Below, one piece after another: positions 7,939 to 15,807 of a stretch of DNA of 64,000 nt; within the stretch, counting starts at the first letter, position 1; every line of letters starts with the position of its first letter. The position numbers and the translations under genes are program-made. The stretch lies in contig NZ_JACHJR010000001.1 in the NCBI RefSeq assembly GCF_014203705.1, positions 992,001-1,056,000 on the forward strand, in the 5' to 3' direction. Under the pieces are notes generated by a model. That model was not told where the DNA came from. It searched no databases and saw only the letters and a program-made list of their open reading frames with translations. The stretch is from Kitasatospora gansuensis. GTDB taxonomy: Bacteria; Actinomycetota; Actinomycetes; Streptomycetales; Streptomycetaceae.

Positions 7939-9294
7939 ATGACGGTGCGGACCGACGCCGCCGCGATCGGGCAGCGACTGCAACAGCTGCGCCGGGAACG
8001 CGGGTTGACCCAGCGGGCGCTGGCCGGCGACGGGTACACCGCCGCCTACGTCTCCACCCTGGAGGCCGGCCGGGTCCGCCCCTCCGAGACCGCCCTGCGC
8101 TACCTGGCCGAGCGGCTCGGCGTCACCCAGGACGAGCTGGCCACCGGCCGTCCCGCCCAGCTGGCCACCGAGCTGCGGCTCGCCCTGACCGAGGCCCAGG
8201 CCCTGCTCGCGGCCGGACGGCCGGGGCCGGCGGGCGACGGCTTCGCCGCCGTGCTGGAGCGGGCCGAACGCGAGGAGGTGGCGGCCGTCCGCCCCGCCGC
8301 CCTGCTCGGGCTCGGCGAGTGCGCACTGGAGAGCGGGCGGCTGGAGCAGGCCAGGGAGCACTTCGAGGCGGCCGAGCAGCTGCTCGCCGACCAGCCGCTG
8401 CCGCAGCGCGCGGCCGCCGTCCGGGGCCGCGCGGTGGCGTACCTTCTCTCCGGCGAACTCCGGTACTCCTGCTACCTGCTGGAGACCGCGATCGACCAGC
8501 TGAACGCCGCCGGACTGCCCGACCCGGACGCCCTGCTGCTGCTCTACGCCGCCGTGATCGGCCCGTACATGGACATGGGCGCGCACACCCGCGCCGCCCA
8601 GGCCGCCGAACTGGCCCTCGCGCTGGCCCCCACCGCCACCGACCCGGCGCTGGTCGCCGGGCTGCACCGCAGCGTCGCCCGCACCCTGATCGCCGCCGGG
8701 CGGATCGCCGAGGCGGACGCCTCACTGGCCCGCGCCCAGCAGCTCTACCAGCGGCTACGGCTGAGCTCCGACCTGGCCAAGTGCCACTGGATGCGCGGCT
8801 ACGTGCACTCCCAGGCCGGACAGTTGGCGGAGGCCGAGCGCGAACTGCGCACCGCCCGCGAGATGCTGGCCGTCCAGCAGGCCGAACTCTTCACCCACCA
8901 GGTGGACGTGGAGCTCGCCGACGTGCTCCGCCGCCGGGGCCGGCACCAGGAGGCCGGCCGGCTGCTGCACGCCCTGCTCGACCGGCTCGGCCCGCACCGG
9001 GGCGCCGTGCACGCCGCCGGGGCGCACCGCCTGCTCGGCCTGATCGCCGACGAGCAGGGCGCCCCCGAGGACGCCGAGGAACACTACGTCCGCGCCCTCT
9101 CCCTGCTCGAACAGACCGGCGCGGCAGGCGACTTGGCCGACCTCTGCCGCCTGCTCGGCGACCTGTACCGCCGCACCGGCCGGACCGACCTCGCCCTCGA
9201 CGTCTACCGCACCGGCCTCGGCCACCGCGCCGCCCCCGGCACCACCACCCTCGGCCCCGGCCCGGCCCAGCCCCCGGGCGGCCTCACCGACTAG
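7939..9294 (+). CDS. XRE-family regulator with TPR domain
   Basis: 451 aa. Residues about 10-65 form a Cro/C1-type helix-turn-helix (GQRLQQLRRERGLTQ..., then YVSTLEAGR and LRYLAERLGV). The remaining 380 residues are Ala/Leu-rich helical repeats with TPR-like spacing, giving a protein- or peptide-sensing domain as in other single-protein HTH-TPR regulators. ATG 7939 is chosen because GGGAGG lies eight bases upstream; the in-frame sequence before it is not family-like. It is divergent from the secreted M64 peptidase and is its most likely local regulator, an inference from position only. Its stop lies four bases from the stop of the convergent NAD-kinase-like gene. Confidence 0.8.
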   Translation: MTVRTDAAAIGQRLQQLRRERGLTQRALAGDGYTAAYVSTLEAGRVRPSETALRYLAERLGVTQDELATGRPAQLATELRLALTEAQALLAAGRPGPAGDGFAAVLERAEREEVAAVRPAALLGLGECALESGRLEQAREHFEAAEQLLADQPLPQRAAAVRGRAVAYLLSGELRYSCYLLETAIDQLNAAGLPDPDALLLLYAAVIGPYMDMGAHTRAAQAAELALALAPTATDPALVAGLHRSVARTLIAAGRIAEADASLARAQQLYQRLRLSSDLAKCHWMRGYVHSQAGQLAEAERELRTAREMLAVQQAELFTHQVDVELADVLRRRGRHQEAGRLLHALLDRLGPHRGAVHAAGAHRLLGLIADEQGAPEDAEEHYVRALSLLEQTGAAGDLADLCRLLGDLYRRTGRTDLALDVYRTGLGHRAAPGTTTLGPGPAQPPGGLTD

Positions 9295-9298
9295 ACGC

Positions 9299-10198
9299 TC
9301 AGGCGAACAGCCGCAGGCGCTGCGCCGCCACCCCCACCCGGACGGTCTGACCCCAGCTCAGCTGGAGCGCGTCCGACTCGACGCCGTCCCCGAAGGCGAT
9401 CAGCCGGTCCGACTCGACGGTCAGGGTCAGCCCTTCGCCGTCGCCCAGTACGCCCTCGACCTGCGAAGTGCCGGTGGCGGGCGAGGGCCAGGCCTCCCGG
9501 ACGAACCAGGCCACCGCGGCGGCGGTCGGCCCGGGCAGCGGCAGCGCGCTGCGCCGCTCCAGTGCGGCCGAGCGGCACCAGCCGGTCGCCCCCGTCCCGG
9601 TGCCGACCAGGACGCCCGAGGAGGCCTGCGCCTCCTCCGGTCCGTCCCCGGCGGCCAGCCGGTAGCGGGAGGTCTGGTGGCCGCTCTGGCCGAGGTAGAT
9701 CTCGTTCAGGGCGAGCAGCCGCTGGGTGTCGTCGGCGACCGCCTCCACCATGGTGCGGTCCTCCAACTGCCCTTCCCCGCCCGGGCCGACGGCGGCCCGC
9801 AGCAGCCGCCCGGCCTGCTCGGCCCGGTGCCGGACCAGCACGCCGGGGTTGCGGCCCGGCTCGGTGTCGATGCCGATCACCGGCTGACCGGAGAGGTACT
9901 TGGCGGCGTTGGCCACCAGCCCGTCCTGGCCGACCACGACCACCAGGTCCTCGGGAGAGAAGAGGAAGCGGTCCAGGTCGGCCCGCTCGACCCGGCTGCG
10001 CCGCCAGTCCAGCGGCACCGCGGCCGTCACCTCGGCGAGCGCGGCCAGCGCACGGTGGTGGCGTTCCTCCACCTCCGCGAGCGAGCGGCCGCGCGAGCCG
10101 GTGAAGAAGGACGCCTGCCCGCGCGAGCCGTGCCGGGCGAGCAGTTCCTCGTACTCGGTGCGGCGGTGCACCAGCACCACCCGGGGTGCCAGGCTCAC
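9299..10198 (-). CDS. Divergent NAD-kinase-like protein
   Basis: 299 aa with the layout of the NAD kinase/diacylglycerol kinase fold: LVVVVGQDGLVANAAKYL at 85-102, where GQDG (90-93) replaces the canonical GGDG; LNEIYLG near 164-170, matching the NE motif; and GTGTGATGW at 199-207 where NAD kinases have a PTGSTAY-like loop. The fold is convincing, but the altered phosphate-binding residues make classical NAD phosphorylation uncertain. GTG 10198 overlaps the stop of the upstream SPFH gene as GTGA, so translation is probably coupled. A role tied to the SPFH protein, perhaps nucleotide or lipid sensing, is inference. Confidence 0.7.
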   Translation of the reverse strand: MSLAPRVVLVHRRTEYEELLARHGSRGQASFFTGSRGRSLAEVEERHHRALAALAEVTAAVPLDWRRSRVERADLDRFLFSPEDLVVVVGQDGLVANAAKYLSGQPVIGIDTEPGRNPGVLVRHRAEQAGRLLRAAVGPGGEGQLEDRTMVEAVADDTQRLLALNEIYLGQSGHQTSRYRLAAGDGPEEAQASSGVLVGTGTGATGWCRSAALERRSALPLPGPTAAAVAWFVREAWPSPATGTSQVEGVLGDGEGLTLTVESDRLIAFGDGVESDALQLSWGQTVRVGVAAQRLRLFA

Positions 10199-11238
10199 CG
10201 CTCGGCGCCCAGCCTGGTCAGCAGGCCGGTCAGCAGGCCGGTCAGCACGTCGGGGGTGAGCGTGATGCTGTCGATGTTCGGCAGGTGCTCGGCCAGCCTG
10301 ATCAGCGCGAGCGCCCGCAGCACCTCGGGACCGGCCTGCTGATGCGCCGTCAGCCAGGCGGCCTCGGCCTCGGCCTTCGCCGCGCCGAGGTCCCGGTCGG
10401 AGTCGGCCTGGGCACTGGCCAGGATCCGGGCGGCCTCCGCCTCGGCGGCGGCGAGCCGGGTGCGGCGGACCGCCTCGGCCTCGGCCCTGATGCCATCGGC
10501 GGCCGCGTTCTGCTCGGCCAGCCGGCGGGCGTTCGCGCCCTGCTGCTCGACCAACTGCTCCTCGCGGCGGGCGAGCTCGATCTGACTGGCGAGCTCGTTC
10601 TCGGCGATCGCGCGCTCCCGCTCGACCGCCACGGCCCGCCGCTCGTAGGTGGCCCGGTCGGCGTCCTGCTGGACCTGCTCGCGGGTCGGGGTGCGCAGCG
10701 CCCGCTCCATCTCCGCCTCGGGCCGCAGCGCGGTGATCCGCACCGCGACCACCGCGAGCCCGGTCTCGGAGAGCCGCTGCTCGTCGGCCAGGCCCTCGGA
10801 GATCCGGTGCCGCAGCGCGGTGATGCCGTCGGCCAGCGCCTCGGCGAGCGAGGTGCGGGCGATCAGCTCCAGAGCGTACTGCTGGGCGATGTCGGTCAGC
10901 AGCGTGCCGAGCTGGTCCAGCGGTTCGGCCCGCCAGCGTCCGGTGTCGGGGTCGATGCCGAAGTCCACCCGGGTCGCGGCCACCGCGGCGTCCACGATCC
11001 GGTAGGTCACGGCGGCCTGGACGGTGAGGTCCTGGAAGTCGGCCGTGCTGGCGTGGAACAGCATCGCCAACTCGCGGTCGTCGGCGGGCACTTCGGAGAT
11101 CGCGGCGGTGCGCGGCCGGAACCAGAACGCCAGCCCGGTGCCGTCGTGCACGAGCTTCCCCCCGCTCAGGTGCCGCACGTGCGAGGTCGGCGCGGCCCGC
11201 AGATGCCGGAAGCCGAAACGCCTGGTGATGTCGGCCAT
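10195..11238 (-). CDS. SPFH/Band 7 domain protein
   Basis: 347 aa. Residues about 20-190 form an SPFH (stomatin/prohibitin/flotillin) domain, with the conserved strand pattern ending VVAVRITALRPEAEMERAL. A long Ala/Glu/Arg-rich coiled coil follows (about 190-300, with repeated RRTRLAAAEAEAAR-like heptads), then a short C-terminal segment containing GLLTGLLTRL. Unlike most family members it has no N-terminal membrane anchor, so it may be a peripheral or cytoplasmic scaffold. ATG 11238 has a GAGGGGGA site four bases upstream. It leads the two-gene operon with the NAD-kinase-like gene, behind a promoter flanked by two palindromes. Confidence 0.8.
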   Translation of the reverse strand: MADITRRFGFRHLRAAPTSHVRHLSGGKLVHDGTGLAFWFRPRTAAISEVPADDRELAMLFHASTADFQDLTVQAAVTYRIVDAAVAATRVDFGIDPDTGRWRAEPLDQLGTLLTDIAQQYALELIARTSLAEALADGITALRHRISEGLADEQRLSETGLAVVAVRITALRPEAEMERALRTPTREQVQQDADRATYERRAVAVERERAIAENELASQIELARREEQLVEQQGANARRLAEQNAAADGIRAEAEAVRRTRLAAAEAEAARILASAQADSDRDLGAAKAEAEAAWLTAHQQAGPEVLRALALIRLAEHLPNIDSITLTPDVLTGLLTGLLTRLGAER

Positions 11239-11258
11239 GGAGTCCCCCTCTGGACAGC

Positions 11259-11321
11259 TTTAATCGTCCCCATGACGATAACGGCTCGAGCCATTTATCG
11301 TCAATAGGACGAAAACGGCTC
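11259..11321 (-). promoter_or_regulatory. Promoter with two near-identical palindromic operators (SPFH operon)
   Basis: On the minus strand TTGACG (11304-11299), an 18-base spacer and TATCGT (11280-11275) form a good promoter for the SPFH gene. Two copies of an imperfectly repeated 28-29 bp unit (11259-11287 and 11294-11321) lie over it. Each has the core TCGTC-N5-GACGA and ends ACGGCTC. One core covers the -10 box and the other the -35 box, and the spacer contains the 10-bp palindrome GGCTCGAGCC (11283-11292). This layout is typical of repression by a dimeric regulator. Confidence 0.7.
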
Positions 11322-12138
11322 AGCCCATCGGATCGTCCTCGCCGTAGGCCCGCAGCCGCAGCGTCCTGGCATCGGACTCCCGGATCGCCTCGGCCCGGGC
11401 CACCAGCTGCTCCAGATTGTCCCGGCCCGCGTGGATGAACCGGCCGTGCAGCGCGTCGAACCGGCCCCGGGCCGCGTCCACGGTGACCGCCACCATGTAC
11501 GGGATGCTGCCCCAGGCCTTCATGTCCTTGAACATCGGCATACCGGCCGTCATGTCGGTCTGCACCGCCCCCGGGCTGATGTCGAGCACCACCACGTGGT
11601 GCGCGGCCAGCGAGTCGGCAATGTTGTCGGAGAGCTGGAGCAGCGCCCCCTTGGAGGTGGCGTACGCGGTGTAGTGGCCGTCCGGCCGCAGCGCGAACCC
11701 GGAGTTGAGGTTCACCACCCGCCCCCGGCCCCGCTCCACCATCCCCGGCAGCACGCTGCGCAGCAGGTTGTACGGGCCGCGCAGGTTGGTCTCCACCACC
11801 TGCCACCACTGGGCCGGGTCGGTCTCCCAGAGCGGCACCTCGTCCCGGTCCACCTGACCGGCGTTGTTGACCAGGAAGTCGACCGGCCCGAGATCGCGCT
11901 CGACCGCTCGGACCGCCTCCCGCACCGCGCCCGGCCTGGTCACGTCGGCGGTCACCGCGACCCCGCGCGCGCCGTGCCGCACGCACTGTCTGAGGGTCTC
12001 CACCAGCACCCCGTGATTGCGGCCGACCAGCCCCACCGCCATCCCCTCGGCGGCCAGCCCGATGGCGATCTCCCGCCCGATCCCGCGGCCCGCCCCGGTG
12101 ACCAGCGCGACCTGCCCTGCGAGTGATCCCGTAGGCAT
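11320..12138 (-). CDS. Short-chain dehydrogenase/reductase
   Basis: 272 aa, the classical SDR length. The cofactor site is TGAGRGIG at 14-21, NNAG is in the LVNNAG strand near 91-94, and the catalytic pair is Y159/K163 in YATSK, with the Ser a few residues upstream in NLNSG. It oxidises or reduces an unknown alcohol or ketone with NAD(P)H. An ATG 66 bases upstream is in frame, but ATG 12138 is better placed, about nine bases after GAGGAGGGAG and immediately before the first strand. The gene is upstream of the SPFH operon on the same strand, but the operator-bearing promoter lies between them. Confidence 0.85.
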   Translation of the reverse strand: MPTGSLAGQVALVTGAGRGIGREIAIGLAAEGMAVGLVGRNHGVLVETLRQCVRHGARGVAVTADVTRPGAVREAVRAVERDLGPVDFLVNNAGQVDRDEVPLWETDPAQWWQVVETNLRGPYNLLRSVLPGMVERGRGRVVNLNSGFALRPDGHYTAYATSKGALLQLSDNIADSLAAHHVVVLDISPGAVQTDMTAGMPMFKDMKAWGSIPYMVAVTVDAARGRFDALHGRFIHAGRDNLEQLVARAEAIRESDARTLRLRAYGEDDPMG

Positions 12139-12410
12139 GCGTACGTGCTCCCTCCTCGACTGCTCCGTATTCTTCGGGCCGTCCGGCCGTCCGAGTTGGA
12201 TCACCAGGGCCGACCGGGCCGCTTGTCATCCGATCGGCTCAGCATTCGTACCCGCACCGTCCGACGAAGATCACATCCCGGACCGGAGATGAACTCGCCG
12301 GTAGCCGGGTAGTACCGTCGTCCGGGCGGCACGTACGGCCACGACACCGGCGCGCCCCCGCCGTAACGCATGCTGGGCACCCCCAGCTCCACCGTGAAGA
12401 GGGCAACTGA

Positions 12411-13277
12411 GTGAGTGACATCGCGCGCGTCGGAGTAGTCGGCTGCGGCCTCATGGGGTCGGGCATCGCTGAGGTCTTCGCCCGCTCGGGCCTGGACGTG
12501 CTGGTCTCGGAGGCCAGCGGGGAGGCCCTGGAGCTCGGCCGGACCCGGCTCGGCAACTCGCTCGCCACCGCCGTCCAGCGCGGAAAGCTGACGGACGAGC
12601 AGCGCGCCGAGACCCTGTCCCGAATCGCCTTCACCACCGACCTGGGCGACTTCGCCGACCGCGACCTGGTGGTCGAGGCGGTGGCGGAGCAGGAGGAGAT
12701 CAAGAACAAGATCTTCCAGACCCTGGACCAGGTGATCGAGCGCCGGGACGCCATCCTGGCCTCCAACACCTCCTCGATCCCGATCGTGAAGCTGGCCGCC
12801 GCCACCTCCCGCCCGGAGCAGGTGATCGGCCTGCACTTCTTCAACCCGGCCCCGGTCCAGCGCCTGGTCGAGGTCATCCCGACCCTCACCACCTCCGCCG
12901 AGACCACCGCCAGGACCGAGAACTTCGCCGTCCAGGTGCTCGGCAAGGAGCCGATCCGGGCCCGCGACCGGGCCGGCTTCGTGGTCAACGCCCTGCTCGT
13001 CCCGTACCTGCTCTCGGCGGTCCGGATGTTCGAGTCGGGCGTCGCCACCGCCGCCGACATCGACAAGGGCATGGAGGCCGGCTGCGCCCACCCGATGGGC
13101 CCGCTCCGCCTCTGCGACCTGATCGGCCTGGACACCATCCTGTCGATCGCCGACAGCATGTACGACGAGTACAAGGAGCAGCTGTACGCCGCTCCCCCGC
13201 TGCTCTCCCGGATGGTCGACGCCCGCCTGCTCGGCCGCAAGTCCGGCCGCGGCTTCTACGACTACACCGCGAGCTGA
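12411..13277 (+). CDS. 3-hydroxybutyryl-CoA dehydrogenase
   Basis: 288 aa, matching the single-domain-pair enzyme (about 282-290 aa). It oxidises 3-hydroxyacyl-CoA with NAD in short-chain fatty acid or butyrate metabolism. The N-terminal Rossmann site is VGVVGCGLMGSG (7-18), the catalytic His142 is in LHFFNPAPVQ, and the C-terminal helical domain has DKGMEAGCAHPMGPLRLCDLIGLD. Start is GTG 12411 with an AGAGGG site upstream. It stands alone, ending in a strong hairpin shared with the convergent antitoxin-like gene. Confidence 0.9.
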   Translation: MSDIARVGVVGCGLMGSGIAEVFARSGLDVLVSEASGEALELGRTRLGNSLATAVQRGKLTDEQRAETLSRIAFTTDLGDFADRDLVVEAVAEQEEIKNKIFQTLDQVIERRDAILASNTSSIPIVKLAAATSRPEQVIGLHFFNPAPVQRLVEVIPTLTTSAETTARTENFAVQVLGKEPIRARDRAGFVVNALLVPYLLSAVRMFESGVATAADIDKGMEAGCAHPMGPLRLCDLIGLDTILSIADSMYDEYKEQLYAAPPLLSRMVDARLLGRKSGRGFYDYTAS

Positions 13278-13289
13278 CCCAGGCAGCGC

Positions 13290-13331
13290 ACGACAGGGCC
13301 CCGTACCGCGATCGGTACGGGGCCCTGTCGT
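13290..13331. terminator. Strong bidirectional terminator hairpin
   Basis: A 19-bp perfect stem (13290-13308 with 13313-13331) and a four-base loop CGAT sit between the convergent 3-hydroxybutyryl-CoA dehydrogenase and antitoxin-like genes. Confidence 0.85.
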
Positions 13332-13338
13332 GTGCGCG

Positions 13339-13518
13339 TTACTGCGGCGCGGGCGGCTCCTGGGTGCCGAGCTGTTCGTTGAGCTTCTGCTGGGCGGTGT
13401 CGACCTGGCCGCTGTACTTGCCGCCGGTCTTGTCGTCGACCATGTCCCCCGCCTTGTCGACGCCCGTCCGCACGGTGTCCTCGTGGCCCTTGATCATGCT
13501 CTTCAGCTTGTCGAACAC
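13339..13518 (-). CDS. Small antitoxin-like protein (Rv0909/MT0933 type), 59 aa
   Basis: 59 aa, beginning MFDKLKSMIKGHEDTV and continuing with GVDKAGDMVDDKTGGKYS, then a Gln-rich helix and a short Pro-rich tail. The family, annotated as antitoxin from mycobacterial Rv0909/MT0933, is common in Streptomyces in one to several copies without an obvious toxin partner. No toxin gene adjoins it here, so a true antitoxin role is doubtful. Start is GTG 13518 with AAGGA about eight bases upstream; stop is TAA 13341-13339. Third positions are nearly all G or C. It is divergent from the secreted nuclease gene. Confidence 0.75.
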   Translation of the reverse strand: MFDKLKSMIKGHEDTVRTGVDKAGDMVDDKTGGKYSGQVDTAQQKLNEQLGTQEPPAPQ

Positions 13519-13728
13519 GGCTCGGTCCTTCCTGTGCAGCGATCGGATCCTCCAAGGATCACCGCTGCTCCTCCCGGCCGCATCCGCAGGCGGTTCCGGT
13601 GAAGACCCACCGTCAGAAATTTACCTCCCGGGTCTACCCGCGTAAACCAGTGGCCCTCCATGATGGCGGAGCGCATCCACCCGAGCGCTCGGGTGCCCCA
13701 ACTCCCCCGTCGAGTACTGGAGTTCGCC

Positions 13729-14364
13729 ATGTCCCGAGTTCGTCGCGCCGCCGCCGCGGCCGGTGCCGCCGTCCTGGCCTCGGCCGCCCTGATCGGCCTC
13801 GCCGCTCCCGCTCAGGCCGCCCTGCCGACGCCGGTGTCGGCCGCCACCGCCCGGACCTACCTGGCCGCGCTGACCGTCGCCGCCGACTCGCACGCCTCGA
13901 CCTACGACCGCGCCCTCTTCCCGCACTGGAGCACCGTCTCCGGCACCTGCAACACCCGCGAGACGGTGCTCAAGCGGGACGGCGTCAACGTGGTGGTCAA
14001 CTCCTCCTGTGCCGCCACCTCGGGCTCCTGGTACAGCCCGTACGACGACATCACCGAGACCGCCTCCAGCGACATCGACATCGACCACATGGTCCCGCTC
14101 GCCGAGGCCTGGCGCTCCGGCGCCTGGGCCTGGACCACCGCCCAGCGGCAGGCCTTCGCCAACGACCTGACCCGGCCTCAGCTGATCGCGGTCACCGACA
14201 ACAGCAACCAGACCAAGAGCGACCAGGACCCCTCCACCTGGCTGCCGCGCGCCGCCTACCAGTGCACCTACGTGCGGGCCTGGGTGCAGGTGAAGTACTA
14301 CTACAACCTCACCGTGGACACCGCCGAGAAGTCCGCCCTCACCTCGGTCCTGAACGGCTGCTGA
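13729..14364 (+). CDS. Secreted HNH-type nuclease (DUF1524)
   Basis: 211 aa. A signal peptide spans about 1-31 (RRAAAAAGAAVLASAALIGL, ending AQAALP). The mature part has the DUF1524/HNH elements DIDHMVPLAEAW (118-128) with the catalytic DH, NDLTRPQLIAV (145-155) and NSNQTKSDQDP (158-168). It should be an exported, metal-dependent DNase used for nutrient scavenging or DNA clearance. Cysteines in SGTCNTR, NSSCAAT, YQCTY and the last residue could form two disulfides. ATG 13729 is chosen over an upstream in-frame ATG because TGGAG lies six bases before it and the signal peptide starts there. Confidence 0.85.
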   Translation: MSRVRRAAAAAGAAVLASAALIGLAAPAQAALPTPVSAATARTYLAALTVAADSHASTYDRALFPHWSTVSGTCNTRETVLKRDGVNVVVNSSCAATSGSWYSPYDDITETASSDIDIDHMVPLAEAWRSGAWAWTTAQRQAFANDLTRPQLIAVTDNSNQTKSDQDPSTWLPRAAYQCTYVRAWVQVKYYYNLTVDTAEKSALTSVLNGC

Positions 14365-14372
14365 CAGACGTC

Positions 14373-14410
14373 GGGCGGGGTGCGGGCCCCCACAAGCCCA
14401 CACCCCGCCC
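14373..14410 (+). terminator. Terminator hairpin after the secreted nuclease gene
   Basis: A ten-bp outer stem (14373-14382 with 14401-14410) continues, after one mismatch, into a four-bp inner stem (14384-14387 with 14396-14399). It starts nine bases past the nuclease stop codon. Confidence 0.7.
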
Positions 14411-14427
14411 CTCGGACCGGCCCAGCG

Positions 14428-14725
14428 TCAGCCCTGCGGTGCCCCCACCGGCACCGCCCACACCTGGGCCGCCCTGCTCTCCTGCAGCGCGCTGATCCGT
14501 TCCACCACCTGGACCGCCAGCAACGCGGCCACCAGGCCCAGCACGTCCGCCGCCACCATCCAGTCGCCTGCGGCGTTCAACTCGGATGCACTGTCGGCAA
14601 GTTCGTAGCGGGCATCGGCGATCCCGCCGAGTACCAGCATCCGGCGCACCGCCCGCGCAATCCGCGCAGCGGCCGTTCTGACCGACAGCAGGACTCGTCC
14701 CGCAGGATGTGCACACGTCGGCCAT
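14428..14725 (-). pseudogene. Decayed zinc-ribbon membrane protein gene (DUF4328-like)
   Basis: ATG 14725 has GAGGGG five bases upstream and opens a perfect zinc-ribbon start, MADVCTSCGT...CADCAGG, with four cysteines in CxxC pairs. After about 28 codons this frame loses sense. From about 14640 a different frame continues with LVLGGIADARYELADSAS...VVAALLAVQVVERISALQESRA and ends at 14428. That resembles the last extracellular loop and final membrane helix of zinc-ribbon DUF4328 proteins, which normally run to 200-300 residues. The first membrane helices are missing and the halves are out of frame, so this is a remnant with a deletion and frameshift. The family assignment is from memory of its pattern. 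Confidence 0.6.
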
Positions 14726-14811
14726 GACGGCCCCTCGTTCGCAAGTGAAACGTCCCCCGTGGGACGCACCGCGACATTATGGCGGCGGCAGCCCTTACCA
14801 AGCCATCGGCG

Positions 14812-15615
14812 TCAGCTGTTGATGCTGAAGCTGTCGCCGTAGACCTTCCACTTGAGCGGCGGGTTGAGGTCGAAGTTCTTCGCCTTCAGGAAGACCCGCT
14901 GCGCGGTGTCCACCCGGCTGGTGTCACTGTGCGCCTCCTCCTGCTGCATGGCCCACTTCCGGGCGTCCAGGAAGGCGTTCAGGTAGGTGGTCTCGTCGCC
15001 GCCCTGGGCGGGGGTCTTGGCCTTGGCGAGGGCGCGCTTGCGGATCGAGCCGAAGCTGGTGGGGTCGCCGCCGTTGCCGTGCATCACGATGGCGTCGTAG
15101 TACGCGAACTGGCCCAGCGCGCGCAGGCCGTCGGCCTTGCCCTGGCTGACCGCCGGGTTGAAGTAGACCCGGTCGCGCTCGTGGTTCTGGGCCTGCTGGA
15201 AGGTCGAGTCCTTGGCGGCGGTGGCCCAGTCGCGCTCGAAGGCGGAGCCGAGGCCGGTGTGCGAGTCGGTGCCGTCCACCTTGCGCAGTGCGGGCAGGTA
15301 CTTGGCCAGGATGTTGCCGGGCTTGACCTGGGTGTAGTACTCGACCAGGTCGAGCATGTCGCCGGTGCCGGAACAGAAGCCGATGATGCCGGCGGTGTAG
15401 CCGCGGCCGTCGCCGATGTCCTCGATGTACTTGTACTGGGCCTTCCAGTCCAGCGAGGAGTTCTCCGCGCTGGAGACCAGCTTCATCGCGATCTCCTTCT
15501 TCGCGGGGTCGTCCAGCCCGACGGCGGCGGCCTGCGAGGTGCCGCCGAGCAGGGTGACGGAGAGGGTGGCGGCCAGCAGGCCGGTGATGGCGGTACGACG
15601 GTTCAGCGCGTGCAT
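14812..15615 (-). CDS. csnA: Secreted GH46 chitosanase
   Basis: 267 aa. The N-terminal signal contains a twin-arginine (NRRTAITGLLAATL) and ends near TSQAAA, so Tat export is possible. The mature protein is a family 46 glycoside hydrolase cleaving chitosan internally. The two catalytic acids are E51 in SSAENSS and D69 in GDGRGYTAG, 18 residues apart as in the Streptomyces sp. N174 enzyme (E22 and D40). ATG 15615 has GGAG eight bases upstream. It is a single gene with a 17-bp palindrome 26 bases upstream of the start, fitting repression by a CsnR-type ROK regulator, which is not encoded in this window. Confidence 0.92.
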   Translation of the reverse strand: MHALNRRTAITGLLAATLSVTLLGGTSQAAAVGLDDPAKKEIAMKLVSSAENSSLDWKAQYKYIEDIGDGRGYTAGIIGFCSGTGDMLDLVEYYTQVKPGNILAKYLPALRKVDGTDSHTGLGSAFERDWATAAKDSTFQQAQNHERDRVYFNPAVSQGKADGLRALGQFAYYDAIVMHGNGGDPTSFGSIRKRALAKAKTPAQGGDETTYLNAFLDARKWAMQQEEAHSDTSRVDTAQRVFLKAKNFDLNPPLKWKVYGDSFSINS

Positions 15616-15641
15616 GGGGGGCGCTCCGTAAGGCCAGGGGA

Positions 15642-15658
15642 TTAGGAAACTTTCCTAA
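15642..15658 (-). promoter_or_regulatory. Palindromic chitosanase operator (csn-box-like)
   Basis: TTAGGAAACTTTCCTAA is a perfect palindrome of eight-base arms around one central base, in the chitosanase leader. Conserved palindromes of this kind upstream of actinobacterial chitosanase genes bind the ROK repressor CsnR. That identity is from memory, but the position fits. Confidence 0.7.
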
Positions 15659-15749
15659 CTGGACAGGATTGAAGCGCGCCCACCACCCGTACCGCAAGAG
15701 CCCGGCCACAACTTGCACCAAAAATCCGGCAGTTGAGCCCAAAACAAAA

Positions 15750-15787
15750 CAGGGCCCCGCCCCCGGCGAACCGGGGACGGGGCCCTG
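15750..15787 (-). terminator. Intrinsic terminator of the pheST operon
   Basis: A 17-bp stem with one mismatch (15750-15766 with 15771-15787) and loop CGAA, 20 bases past the pheT stop. On the minus strand the stem is followed by a T-rich run (TTTTGTTTT), rare here and strong evidence of intrinsic termination. Confidence 0.85.
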
Positions 15788-15807
15788 CTGACCTGCGAGG
15801 ACGGGCG

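Noticed and set aside
9299..12229. A single 976-codon minus-strand frame
   Set aside because: It fuses the NAD-kinase-like gene with antisense or out-of-frame sequence of the SPFH and SDR genes, which have clear motifs in other frames.
13262..13555. A 97-codon minus-strand frame over the antitoxin-like gene
   Set aside because: Composition is random-like. The 59-codon frame at 13339-13518 has a recognisable family sequence and a ribosome site.
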